From: an uncultured Gammaproteobacteria bacterium
GTDB lineage: Bacteria > Pseudomonadota > Gammaproteobacteria > DRLM01
DNA: 55,935 nucleotides
Assembly (NCBI GenBank): GCA_947259075.1
Contig: CAMYKQ010000027.1
Coordinates: 1-55,935, forward strand
Reading direction: 5' to 3'
Position 1 is the stretch's first letter; the number at the start of each line of letters is the position of its first letter. Made by a program: the position numbers and the translations under genes. Under the pieces are notes generated by a model, which was not told the DNA's origin, made no database searches, and worked only from the letters and a program-made list of their open reading frames with translations. Of this stretch, positions 26,441 to 35,063 are shown piece by piece.

Positions 26441-27271
26441 ATGCAAAGATTTCATCGTAAGATCACCGTGAGCGCCGGAGACGCGCCTAGCGCCAGCGAA
26501 TGTTTAGCCGCGCATACCGGCTTGTCCAAGATCAAACTAAAAGACGCCATGAGCAAGGGCGCGGTGACTTTGCGTAAAAAACAGGGCGGCGGCCGCCGCC
26601 GGTTGCGGCGCGCCAGTGCCGCGCTGGTGCCCGGTGATGTCTTGGAGTTGTTTTACGACGAAGCCTTGTTGCAGCTCAAACCGCCCGCGGCGCATTGCGT
26701 GGATGACCAACGCCGCTACAGTGTGTGGTACAAACCGGCGGGTTTGCTGGCGCAGGGCACCGATTACGGCGATCACTGTTCTTTGCTGCGGCAAGTGGAA
26801 ATCCATTTTCGCCCCGAACGCGCGGTGTTCCCCGTGCATCGTTTGGATCGCGAGGCGGCGGGTCTGATGCTGGTGGCGCACGACAAGCCGGCGGCGGCGC
26901 GGTTGTCGGCGCTGTTCAGCGGCAATCAGGTGACGAAAAAATACCATGTGCGTGTCTGCGGCGAATTCGCCGAAAAAAGCGGCCGCGTCGATTTACCTTT
27001 GGACGGCAAGCCGACGCTGACACATTACACGGTGAGCGGCTACGATGCAGCGGGCGCGGTGAGCACCTTGGAGGTAAGCATAGAAACCGGGCGCTTGCAC
27101 CAGATCCGCCGTCACTTTGATCTGATCGGGCATCCGGTGCTGGGCGATCCCAAGTATGGCAGTGGCAATAAGTACCCGGCGGGTCTGCAACTGCTGGCGG
27201 CGGGTTTGCGCTTCCGCTGCCCCTTTAGCGGTCTTATGCGGGATTACTCGGTGGATGCGGCGCTACCCTAG
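26441..27271 (+). CDS. RluA-family pseudouridine synthase
   Basis: The 276-residue enzyme has an N-terminal S4-like region (SASECLAAHTGLSKIKLKDAMSKGAVTL). The catalytic domain has VWYKPAGLLAQGT, the active-site motif VHRLDREAAGLMLVA with the catalytic Asp, VTKKYHVRVCGEF and ETGRLHQIRRHFDLIGHPVLGDPKYGSGN. It isomerises uridine to pseudouridine in rRNA or tRNA; the position is unknown. The frame is open to GTG 26420. ATG 26441 was chosen as the likelier start, with gagagagtgg upstream. It is about the normal length for the family. Confidence 0.92.
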   Translation: MQRFHRKITVSAGDAPSASECLAAHTGLSKIKLKDAMSKGAVTLRKKQGGGRRRLRRASAALVPGDVLELFYDEALLQLKPPAAHCVDDQRRYSVWYKPAGLLAQGTDYGDHCSLLRQVEIHFRPERAVFPVHRLDREAAGLMLVAHDKPAAARLSALFSGNQVTKKYHVRVCGEFAEKSGRVDLPLDGKPTLTHYTVSGYDAAGAVSTLEVSIETGRLHQIRRHFDLIGHPVLGDPKYGSGNKYPAGLQLLAAGLRFRCPFSGLMRDYSVDAALP

Positions 27272-27389
27272 GTATGATCGCCGTCCCAGCTCGCGCGTCG
27301 AAATAAATTCATCGCTTTGTCATATCCCTGTCACGGCATGGCGCTGTAATGGGCGCGCCCGCAAAGGGTTTGTGCCATACGGAGGATTT

Positions 27390-27578
27390 ATGAAAGCGAA
27401 ATTGTCGCGTGACGGCTGGCGCTGGGAACTCTATCGCAATGTTGCGCTGTTTGTTCACAATCCCAATGATCACACGGAGGACAGGCTCAAGGCCTTGATG
27501 CTTGAGTTTCGTGCTCACATTGCGCGGCAAGGCGCGGCGGCGGCGGACGAGCATGAATACGCCGCGGATTACCTTTAA
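27390..27578 (+). CDS. Small conserved-looking protein, unknown
   Basis: The 62-residue protein starts MKAKLSRDGWRWELYRNVAL immediately after a strong ggagg (27381-27385). It is soluble and amphipathic, with DHTEDRLKALMLEFRAHIARQG as a clear helix and an acidic C-terminal tail. No family was recognised. It ends 19 bases before the convergent rimO stop. The good ribosome site and biased codon use favour a real gene. Confidence 0.6.
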   Translation: MKAKLSRDGWRWELYRNVALFVHNPNDHTEDRLKALMLEFRAHIARQGAAAADEHEYAADYL

Positions 27579-27597
27579 ACGCCGCTAACGTTCCGCG

Positions 27598-28926
27598 CTA
27601 GACGGCGCGCGCGTACAGGTCGTGTTCATCGGCGCCGGTGATTTCAACCTTGATGAAGTCGCCGGGTTTGGCATGCGCTACGTTTTTTACGAGCACAATG
27701 CCGTCGATCTCCGGCGCGTCGGCCGCGCTGCGGGCGATGATGCCTTCATCGCTGATCTCGTCCACCAGCACGCTGAGGGTGTGGCCGATACGCTGTTGCA
27801 GTTTGGCGGCGCTGATCCGCGCCTGGTGTTGCATGAAGCGTTCCAGACGTTCTTGCTTCAAGGCTTCGGGCACGGCGCCGGCCAAGGCATTGGCGGCGGC
27901 GCCATCCACCGGCGAATAGGCGAAGGCGCCGACACGGTCCAGTTGCGCCACGTCTAAAAACGCCAGCAGGTCTTCGAAGTCGTCCGCGGTCTCGCCGGGA
28001 AAGCCGACGATGAAGGTGCTGCGCAAAGTGATATCAGGGCAGGTTTCGCGCCAGCGCTGGATGCGCGCCAAGTTGTTTTCCGTGGCGGCGGGGCGGCGCA
28101 TCGCCTTTAAAATACGCGGACTGGCGTGCTGCAAGGGGATGTCGAGATACGGCAGGATTTTCCCCTCGGCCATCAACGGGATGACCTCGTCGACATGCGG
28201 ATAGGGGTAGACATAATGCAGCCGCACCCACACCCCGAGTTCGCCTAGCGCCCGTGCCAGCTCGGTGAAGCGCGTCTTGAGCGGCTTGCCGCCCCAGAAG
28301 CCGGTGCGGTATTTCACGTCGACGCCGTAGGCGCTGGTGTCCTGCGAGATGACCAGTAATTCCTTTACCCCGGCCTTGACCAGATTTTCCGCCTCTTGCA
28401 TCACCTCGCCGATGGGGCGGCTCAGCAAGTCGCCGCGCAGGGAGGGGATGATGCAAAAGCTGCAGCGGTGATTGCAGCCTTCGGAAATTTTCAGATAGGC
28501 GTAATGCTTGGGCGTGAGCTTGATGCCTTGCGGCGGGATCAGGCTGGTGTAGGGGTCGTGGGCGGGCGGCAGGTGGGCATGTACCGCGCTCATCACCTCT
28601 TGCAGCGCATGCGGACCGGTTACCGCCAGCACCTTGGGGTGGGTCTCTTGCACGATATTGCCCTTGGCGCCGAGGCAGCCGGTAACGATGACCTTGCCGT
28701 TTTCCGCCAGGGCCTCGCCGATGGCGTCCAGCGATTCCTCCACCGCCGCGTCGATGAAGCCGCAGGTGTTGACCACCACCAAATCCGCGTCGTGATAGCT
28801 GGGGCTGATGGCGTAACCTTCGGCGCGCAGCTGGGTGAGGATTTGTTCGGAATCCACCAGCGCCTTGGGGCAGCCGAGGCTGACGAAACCGACGCGGGAG
28901 GGGGGGAGTTTGGAGGGCTGTGTCAT
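27598..28926 (-). CDS. rimO: Ribosomal protein S12 methylthiotransferase RimO
   Basis: The 442-residue radical-SAM enzyme has the N-terminal UPF0004 domain ([45 protein letters not shown]). The radical-SAM cluster motif is [11 protein letters not shown], with ISEG before it. GFPGET lies further on and a TRAM domain is at the C-terminus. RimO adds a methylthio group to the conserved Asp of ribosomal protein S12. ATG 28926 ([20 protein letters not shown]) matches the usual family start; the frame is open to 28986 without a good ribosome site. GNHRCSF-type Cys spacing is intact, so the enzyme should be active. Confidence 0.95.
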   Translation of the reverse strand: MTQPSKLPPSRVGFVSLGCPKALVDSEQILTQLRAEGYAISPSYHDADLVVVNTCGFIDAAVEESLDAIGEALAENGKVIVTGCLGAKGNIVQETHPKVLAVTGPHALQEVMSAVHAHLPPAHDPYTSLIPPQGIKLTPKHYAYLKISEGCNHRCSFCIIPSLRGDLLSRPIGEVMQEAENLVKAGVKELLVISQDTSAYGVDVKYRTGFWGGKPLKTRFTELARALGELGVWVRLHYVYPYPHVDEVIPLMAEGKILPYLDIPLQHASPRILKAMRRPAATENNLARIQRWRETCPDITLRSTFIVGFPGETADDFEDLLAFLDVAQLDRVGAFAYSPVDGAAANALAGAVPEALKQERLERFMQHQARISAAKLQQRIGHTLSVLVDEISDEGIIARSAADAPEIDGIVLVKNVAHAKPGDFIKVEITGADEHDLYARAV

Positions 28927-29141
28927 CGGGCTGCTGTACTGGGAGAAAAGGCCGCTCATGCTAGCGGGAATGGCGGGCGGGGGCAAGGCTAGGGGCCCGC
29001 TTGGGATGGAGGTGTTACCTGTTCGCGCTGTTCGTGTGAGGGCCTGAGCCGAGTTTGAGTGCCCCCTAGGCTGGAAAATAGCCGGATTCGTCCGATAACC
29101 GCATTGCCTTGTGTAAACGCTATTGGGGAAGGTATGAATAT

Positions 29142-29618
29142 ATGATTACGAGTTGGCGAAGATTGGGCCGCGGGTGGGTCGTGGCCGGCGCGCTGCTGGT
29201 GGTTGCCGTGCCGAACGCTTTTGCGGCGATGTATAAATGGGTCGATGAAAACGGCCGGGTGCAATACACTCAAACCCCGCCGCCCGAGGGACGGTTCAAT
29301 CAGCTGAAGGCTCCGCCGCCGCCGCCGTCCGCGGCCGCGGCGCAAAAACAGTTGCAGGATTTGTTGGCGAAGCAAGAGGCCGAACGGGCGCAGCGTGAGG
29401 CCGAGAAAAAAGGCGCGCAAGCATCCGATGACAATCAGGCGCAGCTGACCGCGCGTTGTAACGAAGCCAAGGGCCAATTGGTGGTGCTGGTGAACTCACC
29501 GCCGGGGCGGGTCACCGTCGAAGGCGCGGACGGGACCATTCATCGTTTGACCGAGGAAGAGCACGCCAGCCGTCTGGCGGAAGTGAAGAAAATAATCAGT
29601 GAGTCCTGCGGAAAATAA
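29142..29618 (+). CDS. DUF4124 exported protein
   Basis: The 158-residue product has a signal peptide ([18 protein letters not shown]). The DUF4124 motif follows at once: [23 protein letters not shown] Pro-rich spacer, a coiled coil ([23 protein letters not shown]) and a C-terminal region with [11 protein letters not shown] and ISESCGK follow; the two Cys may pair. ATG 29142 follows ggggaagg; an upstream in-frame ATG at 29109 has no ribosome site. DUF4124 is a beta-rich periplasmic motif of unknown role. A second DUF4124 gene lies about 1 kb downstream. Confidence 0.82.
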   Translation: MITSWRRLGRGWVVAGALLVVAVPNAFAAMYKWVDENGRVQYTQTPPPEGRFNQLKAPPPPPSAAAAQKQLQDLLAKQEAERAQREAEKKGAQASDDNQAQLTARCNEAKGQLVVLVNSPPGRVTVEGADGTIHRLTEEEHASRLAEVKKIISESCGK

Positions 29619-29640
29619 GTGTAACGCTGTTCCGCTTAAT

Positions 29641-29799
29641 TTAAGGAGCCTCTGATTTATTCAGAGGCTCCCGCGGCACACGGATGTGCCGCCATTTTCA
29701 ATGGCAGCAGGCCATTGAAAATGAAGGAAAGCGAAAATCGCATTTTTCGCTTGCCGTGCTCTGAGAATTCCAGGATGGAATTATTCAGAGCTTTCTTAA
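29641..29799. mobile_element. MITE-like element of five tandem hairpins with IS5-type ends
   Basis: A 151-bp unit (29645-29795) is flanked by TTAA on both sides (29641-29644 and 29796-29799). Its left end GGAGCCTCTGATTTATT and its right end read inward, GAAAGCTCTGAATAATT, are imperfect inverted repeats. The first 11 bases equal the first 11 bases of the left end of the IS5-family element at 52298. Inside are five consecutive hairpins: 29645-29671 (11-bp stem), 29673-29692 (8 bp), 29693-29723 (13 bp), 29729-29752 (9 bp) and 29758-29791 (7 + 6 bp). It encodes no protein. It is probably a non-autonomous IS5 derivative. Confidence 0.75.
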
Positions 29800-29878
29800 A
29801 CAGAGTAACGGGTGGGCCGGCGCGCTGATTCATGGGGCAGCGGTGTTTGTTACACCGGTATTTTTCAGGGGTGGTGCA

Positions 29879-30331
29879 ATGAAGATCTGGGTGGATGCCG
29901 ACGCCTGTCCCAAGGTGATTAAGGATATTTTGTTCCGCGCGGCGGAGCGGCGGCGGATCACGACGATATTGGTCGCTAACAAAGCGCTGCGTTTTCCACC
30001 TTCACCTTACATCAAGGCCATTCAAGTCGCGGCTGGCTTCGATGTGGCGGATAATGAAATCGTCAAGCAGCTGGAAGCGGGCGATTTGCTTATTACCGCC
30101 GATATTCCCCTCGCGGCGGAGGTGATTGAAAAAGGCGGCCATGCGCTTAATCCGCGCGGCGAGCTTTACACCCGCAACACGATACGCGAGCGTTTGAATA
30201 TGCGTGATTTCATGGCCGAGCTGCGCGACAGCGGGGTGAATACCGGTGGACCGGCGGCCTTGGGCCAGAGTGACCGCCAGGCCTTCGCCAACCAACTGGA
30301 CCGGTTTTTAACGCGGCATGCGGCCGATTGA
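29879..30331 (+). CDS. DUF188/YaiI-YqxD family protein
   Basis: The 150-residue protein carries the family signature from its first residues: [49 protein letters not shown] and [10 protein letters not shown] follow, with acidic residues placed as in PIN-like nucleases. The fold suggests a metal-dependent nuclease, but a function is not established for the family. ATG 29879 was chosen because the conserved sequence starts there. It is cytoplasmic, lies downstream of the MITE-like element and is followed by the TraB/GumN-like gene. Confidence 0.88.
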   Translation: MKIWVDADACPKVIKDILFRAAERRRITTILVANKALRFPPSPYIKAIQVAAGFDVADNEIVKQLEAGDLLITADIPLAAEVIEKGGHALNPRGELYTRNTIRERLNMRDFMAELRDSGVNTGGPAALGQSDRQAFANQLDRFLTRHAAD

Positions 30332-30486
30332 ACTGGCCAGTCGCGGATGGCGGCGGCGCCGCGCGGTGGCCTGCGCGTAGTCATGGCGCTTGCGCTGGCG
30401 GTAAGGGGATGGACATACTGGGCGCGCCGATTGGGTCCGGTGCGCGGGAAGTATCAACTGAGTGTGCCGGCAGCAGGAGAAATGGG

Positions 30487-31491
30487 ATGAATAAACGTAT
30501 CGCACTGTGGCTGAGTTTGTGTTTGGCCTTGCTGGCAGGACCGTGGAGCGCGCAGGCCGCGGTATTTAAGTGCGCGGATGCTTCGGGTAAGCCCGTATTT
30601 CAAGACCGGCCCTGCGCGGGTGGCACGCCCGCGGCGGCGGCCGCTGCCGCCCCCGCCAAGGCCGCCTTGCCGGCCGCTACGGCGAATTCATTGTGGAAGG
30701 CCTCGGCACCAGGTGCCACGGTGTATTTAATGGGCTCCATTCATTTCGGCACGCCGGAGATGTATCCCTTGCCGCCGCTGATCACCGAGACGTTTAACCG
30801 GGCCGATGCCTTGGTGGTGGAGGCGGATGTCTTGAACGTGGATCCGCAAGCAATGGCCGGCATCGTCGCGGCCAAGGCGATGTATCCGGACGGCGTCACC
30901 TTACAGAGCCAGTTGCCCCCGGCGTTATGGCAGCGCTTGGGCCAAGTTTCTTCGGCCATGGGTTTGCCGGCGGAGTTGCTGCAGCGGCAAAAACCGTGGT
31001 TCGCCTCCATGACCCTCACCGCGCTCACCTTGCAGCGCTACGGTTTCAGCGAAGAGCTGGGCGTGGATCAGCATTTTTTGCAACAGGCGTCGCGGCAGAC
31101 TAAGCGGGTGATCGCGCTGGAGTCCATCGAAAAACAACTGGGTTTCTTCGATGCCTTTTCCCCGAGCGAGCAGGCCGCGATGCTAGAGCAAACCTTGGAT
31201 GACATCGAACGCGGGCCGCAGTTTTTACAGGACACCATCGCGGCCTGGAAGGCGGGCGATGATGGACGGCTGGATGATTTGTTGAACGAGGAATACCGGG
31301 CCGATAAAGCCTCGCAACGCATGTATCAGGTTTTGATCGTAGAGCGTAATGCCACCATGAGCGCTAAGATCGCCAATCTGCTGCAACAAGGCGGCACCTA
31401 TTTCGTCGTGGTCGGCGCCGCCCATCTGGTGGGTAAGGAAAGCATTATTAGCCTATTGCACGCCAAGGGTTATCGCCTGGATAAACTGTAA
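30487..31491 (+). CDS. DUF4124-TraB/GumN fusion, exported
   Basis: The 334-residue product has a signal peptide (MNKRIALWLSLCLALLAGPWSAQA). A short DUF4124 motif follows (AVFKCADASGKPVFQDRPC, two Cys), then an Ala/Pro linker at about residues 46-66 and a TraB/GumN domain. The TraB/GumN domain has YLMGSIHFGTPEMYPLPP near its start and YFVVVGAAHLVGKESIISLL near its end, the paired GxxH motifs of the family. GumN/TraB proteins resemble Tiki-type metalloproteases, so a metal-dependent peptidase role in the periplasm is plausible but unproven. ATG 30487 follows ggag; the upstream part of the open frame lacks a signal sequence. Confidence 0.85.
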   Translation: MNKRIALWLSLCLALLAGPWSAQAAVFKCADASGKPVFQDRPCAGGTPAAAAAAAPAKAALPAATANSLWKASAPGATVYLMGSIHFGTPEMYPLPPLITETFNRADALVVEADVLNVDPQAMAGIVAAKAMYPDGVTLQSQLPPALWQRLGQVSSAMGLPAELLQRQKPWFASMTLTALTLQRYGFSEELGVDQHFLQQASRQTKRVIALESIEKQLGFFDAFSPSEQAAMLEQTLDDIERGPQFLQDTIAAWKAGDDGRLDDLLNEEYRADKASQRMYQVLIVERNATMSAKIANLLQQGGTYFVVVGAAHLVGKESIISLLHAKGYRLDKL

Positions 31492-31542
31492 ACGGCGTGC
31501 CTGGGCGCGGCGGGGTCTTGGTAGGGTATTGCCGCGGGCTGA

Positions 31543-31550
31543 GGTATACT
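31543..31550 (+). promoter_or_regulatory. Possible -10 box upstream of the 31622 gene
   Basis: ggtatact is present about 72 bases before the ATG at 31622, in a region between two same-strand genes. No strong -35 lies at the expected distance. Confidence 0.3.
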
Positions 31551-31621
31551 CCGGGCTTCATTCGGCTCGCCGCCGGCGGTCGCCCGGCGGATTCGTAATT
31601 TCAAGTGGAGGACGCATAACC

Positions 31622-31951
31622 ATGGTGAATAGCGTATCGAAAGAGGGGCCGATTCCCGTGCCGAAATGGGACGTGGCGCTGGAGGCGCTGGTGCGCGAGG
31701 AGTATCAAAAGACGGGTCAGGCGCTGCGGGTCGATGATCTGCGCCGTCTCGCCACGGAATATGCGATTCGTTTCGATGACATGATGGTCACCTTGTTTGA
31801 ATTGTGCCTGCACGGTGAGTGGCAGTACCGTGAGGCCGGCGGTACGCCGCGCGAGATGACCCGCGAGATTTTCGATGAGTTGACCTCCGGCGGGCGGCTT
31901 AAGGACCGGGATCTCGCTGGATTCGATGGCGGCTGGTCGCCGCTGAAATAA
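31622..31951 (+). CDS. Small soluble protein, unknown
   Basis: The 109-residue protein starts MVNSVSKEGPIPVPKWDVAL after gtggagga (31604-31611). It is helical and acidic, with VREEYQKTGQALRVDDLRRLATEYAIRFDDMMVTLFELCLHGEW in the centre and REMTREIFDELTSGGRLKDRDL near the end. There is no signal peptide or membrane segment. The family was not recognised. The open frame extends upstream to 31529, but that part is Arg-rich and has no ribosome site. Confidence 0.7.
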   Translation: MVNSVSKEGPIPVPKWDVALEALVREEYQKTGQALRVDDLRRLATEYAIRFDDMMVTLFELCLHGEWQYREAGGTPREMTREIFDELTSGGRLKDRDLAGFDGGWSPLK

Positions 31952-32141
31952 TTTTTAAATTCCAGCGGACGTTTTCACGCGCCTCGCCGTGCTCCCTCAA
32001 TACGCGTTCGCGCGGCACGGCGCGGTTTGCTGCTGTATCGCGGCAGTTTCGTGTATCCATTCGCGCGGCTTATTCTCCCTTTTTTCCCCGCCTGATTTTA
32101 GTTGTGCTGGCGTTTAATCCCGCTCTCCATGGCTTAGAACC

Positions 32142-33383
32142 ATGAATATTTCCATCGTGGTTTTATCGCTGGTATTCGTCTTGATCGCGGCGCGCAAACT
32201 GGGACAGTTTCGCGTCAAGATGTGGCAGGCCATGTTGGGCGGCGCGCTGCTGGTGTTGCTGAGCGGGCAAATTTCTCCGCGAGACGCGCTCAAAGCCATT
32301 GATATCGACGTGATGTTATTTCTGTTCGGCATGTTCGTGGTGGGGCAGGCCTTGGTGATGAGCGGTTATTTGTACAGCTTGGCGGCTCGCTGCTTCGGTC
32401 GAACTCAATCCAGTAGCGGCCTGCTATTCGCGGTATTGATAGGCGGGGGCTTGGGCTCGGCCTTGCTGATGAATGACACCTTGGCCATCGTGGCGGCGCC
32501 GTTGATGATCCGCTTGGCTCAAGCCCATCGCATGAACCCGAAGGTGTTGCTGCTGGCCTTCGCCTTCGCCATCACTATCGGCAGCGTGATGAGCCCCATC
32601 GGTAATCCGCAAAATTTACTCATTGCCGTGCGCGGTGGTGTGGGCGATCCTTTCGTGACATTTTTTTATGCCTTGGGCCCGCCGACCTTGATCAATTTGT
32701 TGCTCGCGTATGGTGTGTTGCGCAGCTATTTCCGCCGCGAGTTTCACGACGAGGTATTGACCCACCGGCCCGCTGAATTGACGGATCCCGCCATGGCGCG
32801 TTTGGCGCGATTGTCTTTGGCCGTGATCGTGGTATTGATCGCGATCAAGATGCTGCTGGTGGCGGTGGACGGCGGCGCGGGTTTTCGTCTGAGTTATATC
32901 GCGCTCGCCGCGGCCTTGCCCCTGTTGTTGTTCAGCCGCCGGCGCCTGGATTTGATCCGGCGGATGGATTGGGCAAGCTTGATTTTTTTTGCCGCGATGT
33001 TCGTTTTGATGGCCAGCGTCTGGCAGAGCGGATTCTTCCAGCAATTGATGTTCGAGATGAGTTTAGACCTGCGTGCGATGCCGGTGGTGATCGCGGTCAG
33101 TATGGCGCTGAGCCAGTTTATTTCGAATGTGCCTCTGGTGGCTTTATACCTGCCCTTGCTCGATCAAGGCGGCACGACCTTGCCCAGTTTGATGGCCCTC
33201 GCCGCCGGCAGCACGATCGCGGGAAATTTGCTGATACTCGGTGCCGCGAGCAATATCATCATCGTGCAAAACGCGGAGCGGCAGGGGGTGGATATCGGCT
33301 TTTTTGAATTCGCGCGCATCGGGGTGCCGCTCGGGCTTATCAATGCCGCGGTCTATTGGCTTTATCTCACATGGCTGTATTAA
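32142..33383 (+). CDS. ArsB/NhaD-superfamily ion transporter
   Basis: The 413-residue inner-membrane protein has about eleven hydrophobic segments. The two halves carry the ion-transporter repeat: LLMNDTLAIVAAPLMIRLA with SVMSPIGNPQNLLIA in the first, and SQFISNVPLVALYLPLL with AGNLLILGAASNIIIVQNA in the second. The paired GNPQN and AASNI loops are the re-entrant substrate sites of the ArsB/NhaD/SLC13-like superfamily. Substrate may be Na+/H+, arsenite or a dicarboxylate; no ars genes are adjacent. It is monocistronic and separated from trxC by 74 bases. Confidence 0.85.
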   Translation: MNISIVVLSLVFVLIAARKLGQFRVKMWQAMLGGALLVLLSGQISPRDALKAIDIDVMLFLFGMFVVGQALVMSGYLYSLAARCFGRTQSSSGLLFAVLIGGGLGSALLMNDTLAIVAAPLMIRLAQAHRMNPKVLLLAFAFAITIGSVMSPIGNPQNLLIAVRGGVGDPFVTFFYALGPPTLINLLLAYGVLRSYFRREFHDEVLTHRPAELTDPAMARLARLSLAVIVVLIAIKMLLVAVDGGAGFRLSYIALAAALPLLLFSRRRLDLIRRMDWASLIFFAAMFVLMASVWQSGFFQQLMFEMSLDLRAMPVVIAVSMALSQFISNVPLVALYLPLLDQGGTTLPSLMALAAGSTIAGNLLILGAASNIIIVQNAERQGVDIGFFEFARIGVPLGLINAAVYWLYLTWLY

Positions 33384-33457
33384 GCACCGCGGGTAACTTG
33401 TAAAGTTTTTATCTCGTACCCATTTGCTATAAAGACGCTATAACGAGATGAGATGAA

Positions 33458-33895
33458 ATGAACGACACGCCACATATCGTTTGTCCGCATTGCTTCGTGA
33501 GTAACCGCGTCGCGGCCGCTAAACCACCGCTGGCCGCGAAGTGCGGACGCTGTAAACAGCCTTTGTTTACGGGCCAGCCCGTGGAATTGGGGGCGGCGCA
33601 ATTTCAGCGTTTCATTGACCATAACGCCATTCCCGTGGTGGTGGATTTTTGGGCGCCGTGGTGCGGTCCCTGCAAGATGATGGCGCCGGTATTCAGGGAG
33701 GCGGCGGCTATTTTGGAGCCGCGGGTGCGGCTCGCCAAGGTGAACACCGAGCAAGAGAGCGGGCTGGCGGCGCAGCTCGGTATACGCAGCATACCTACCT
33801 TGATTATTTTCAAGCAGGGCCAGGAAGTCGCGCGGCAAGCCGGGGCGATGGACCGGCATTCCTTATTGCGCTGGGCGCAGGGTCATATAGGCTAG
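33458..33895 (+). CDS. trxC: Thioredoxin 2 (TrxC) with N-terminal zinc ribbon
   Basis: The 145-residue protein has a zinc ribbon, CPHC at residues 9-12 and CGRC at 29-32. The thioredoxin domain follows, with [19 protein letters not shown] carrying the WCGPC active site and the cis-Pro loop [12 protein letters not shown]. This is the TrxC layout. It reduces cytoplasmic disulfides and could recycle MsrA encoded in this window. TrxC is often OxyR-controlled; no OxyR site was recognised here. Confidence 0.95.
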   Translation: MNDTPHIVCPHCFVSNRVAAAKPPLAAKCGRCKQPLFTGQPVELGAAQFQRFIDHNAIPVVVDFWAPWCGPCKMMAPVFREAAAILEPRVRLAKVNTEQESGLAAQLGIRSIPTLIIFKQGQEVARQAGAMDRHSLLRWAQGHIG

Positions 33896-34035
33896 GCGTG
33901 TTGTAGCTTGGGCGGTGGCAGGGATGGGTGTTGCGAGGATTATTTTGATGTTTTTAGCCACGAAAAACACTCACCCTATTTCGGAGTGCACTTCCGCTCG
34001 CCCTGTGACCCCAGTTGTCGCTTGAGTGTCTGGGT

Positions 34036-34173
34036 TTAGAGTCCGGCGTATGAGGTGACGAAATTCGCGAACAAGACCGCGACCGCGAGCGCGCACATCA
34101 CGCCGACGATGGCGGGAATGACGTCTTGCGGGCGATAGAGTTCTTTGACGGTTTTTTGTCTGTAATGAGACAT
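34036..34173 (-). CDS. 45-residue single-span membrane protein
   Basis: ATG 34173 follows a strong aaggagg on the minus strand. The product begins MSHYRQKTVKELYRPQDVIP, a basic head, and then has one membrane helix (AIVGVMCALAVAVLFANFVTSY) near the C-terminus, with the short end outside by the positive-inside rule. It is short for any known family. The very good ribosome site makes a real gene likely. It may be a small regulatory subunit of a membrane complex; no partner is adjacent. Confidence 0.65.
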   Translation of the reverse strand: MSHYRQKTVKELYRPQDVIPAIVGVMCALAVAVLFANFVTSYAGL

Positions 34174-34670
34174 GATCAAGCTCCTCCTTATGGCTAAGGT
34201 AAAAAGCACTGAGATCACTGCTGCTGGATGAACGGCGTGCCGGGTTTCAGAACGTATAACCCATCGCGCCGCTCAACAAATGAAGTGTAGCGGGTGTTGG
34301 CAAACTTCCAAGCTGGGGTATCTATCTAGTGGGCCTAGCCAGAGCCGCTCAGTGAGTTTGGCCGTCCCTGCCGAGTTCAAGGGGGGAGCTATTCTTCCAG
34401 CCGGCGTAACTATTGCCTAAGCGGCTCGAATAAAATAGACGATTCATTACCTTATTAAATGACGGTTGTGATTTCCCGCCATGCCTGGCCTTACACCTCT
34501 GCCGCCGTGGTGAAATCAGTAGACCGGAGCGGAATAGAGGGTATAGCCCTGCTCTTGTTTATGCTTGGCGATTGCCCGATGATGTGCGGCTGTTTCCCGG
34601 CTTGGGCGGATTGTGGGCTGGATGCCATGAGTTTGGGTGAGTTTTAATCGTTAATTATCGAGAGTGATGT
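34174..34670. other. 497-bp intergenic region between small membrane gene and ppnP
   Basis: This stretch separates divergent genes. It holds an open frame at 34459-34647 (plus strand, rich in Cys and Met) that lacks a convincing ribosome site and is not called. No clear promoter pair, repeat or terminator was seen. It must carry the control regions of both flanking genes. Confidence 0.45.
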
Positions 34671-34979
34671 ATGGAATTTAGCAATGTATCCGTGAAGACC
34701 AAGGCCAATGTGTATCACAGCGGCCAAGTGACCAGCCGTTCTATCGTGACCGCGACGGGCGAGATGAAAACCTTGGGTGTGATGTTGCCGGGCACGTATC
34801 GCTTTCATACCGATGCGCCGGAGGCGATTGATGTTACCCAAGGCCAGTGCCGGGTGAGGGTGGGCGATGGCCAGGACTGGCAAGAATTCCGCAGTGGTGA
34901 GACTTTCAATGTCCCGGCGAAGACGCAGTTCGAGATCGAGGTAACCGAGTTATTGGATTACGTTTGTCATTTTGCCTAA
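34671..34979 (+). CDS. ppnP: Pyrimidine/purine nucleoside phosphorylase PpnP
   Basis: The 102-residue protein matches PpnP (YaiE) over its length: FSNVSVKTKANVYHSGQVTSRS, TLGVMLPGTYRFHTDAPEAIDV and WQEFRSGETFNVPAKTQFEIEV, ending with YVCHF. It is a small cupin-like barrel that splits purine and pyrimidine nucleosides with phosphate. It is cytoplasmic and appears monocistronic. The gagag ribosome site is modest. Confidence 0.93.
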   Translation: MEFSNVSVKTKANVYHSGQVTSRSIVTATGEMKTLGVMLPGTYRFHTDAPEAIDVTQGQCRVRVGDGQDWQEFRSGETFNVPAKTQFEIEVTELLDYVCHFA

Positions 34980-35063
34980 GGGGCGGGTGAATACGTGATC
35001 TGAACTCGGTAAGCCCGGGGAGGTGCGCGGCGTCCCCGGGCTTGCTTGAGCGCTAGTTTGGTT

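Noticed and set aside
29645-29791. CRISPR array or simple terminator series in the hairpin-rich region
   Set aside because: The hairpins differ from one another in sequence, there are no repeated units with spacers and no T-runs; inverted ends with flanking TTAA fit a MITE better.
34459-34647. A 62-residue plus-strand frame upstream of ppnP
   Set aside because: It has no ribosome site and no recognisable pattern; it is probably a chance frame in the ppnP leader.
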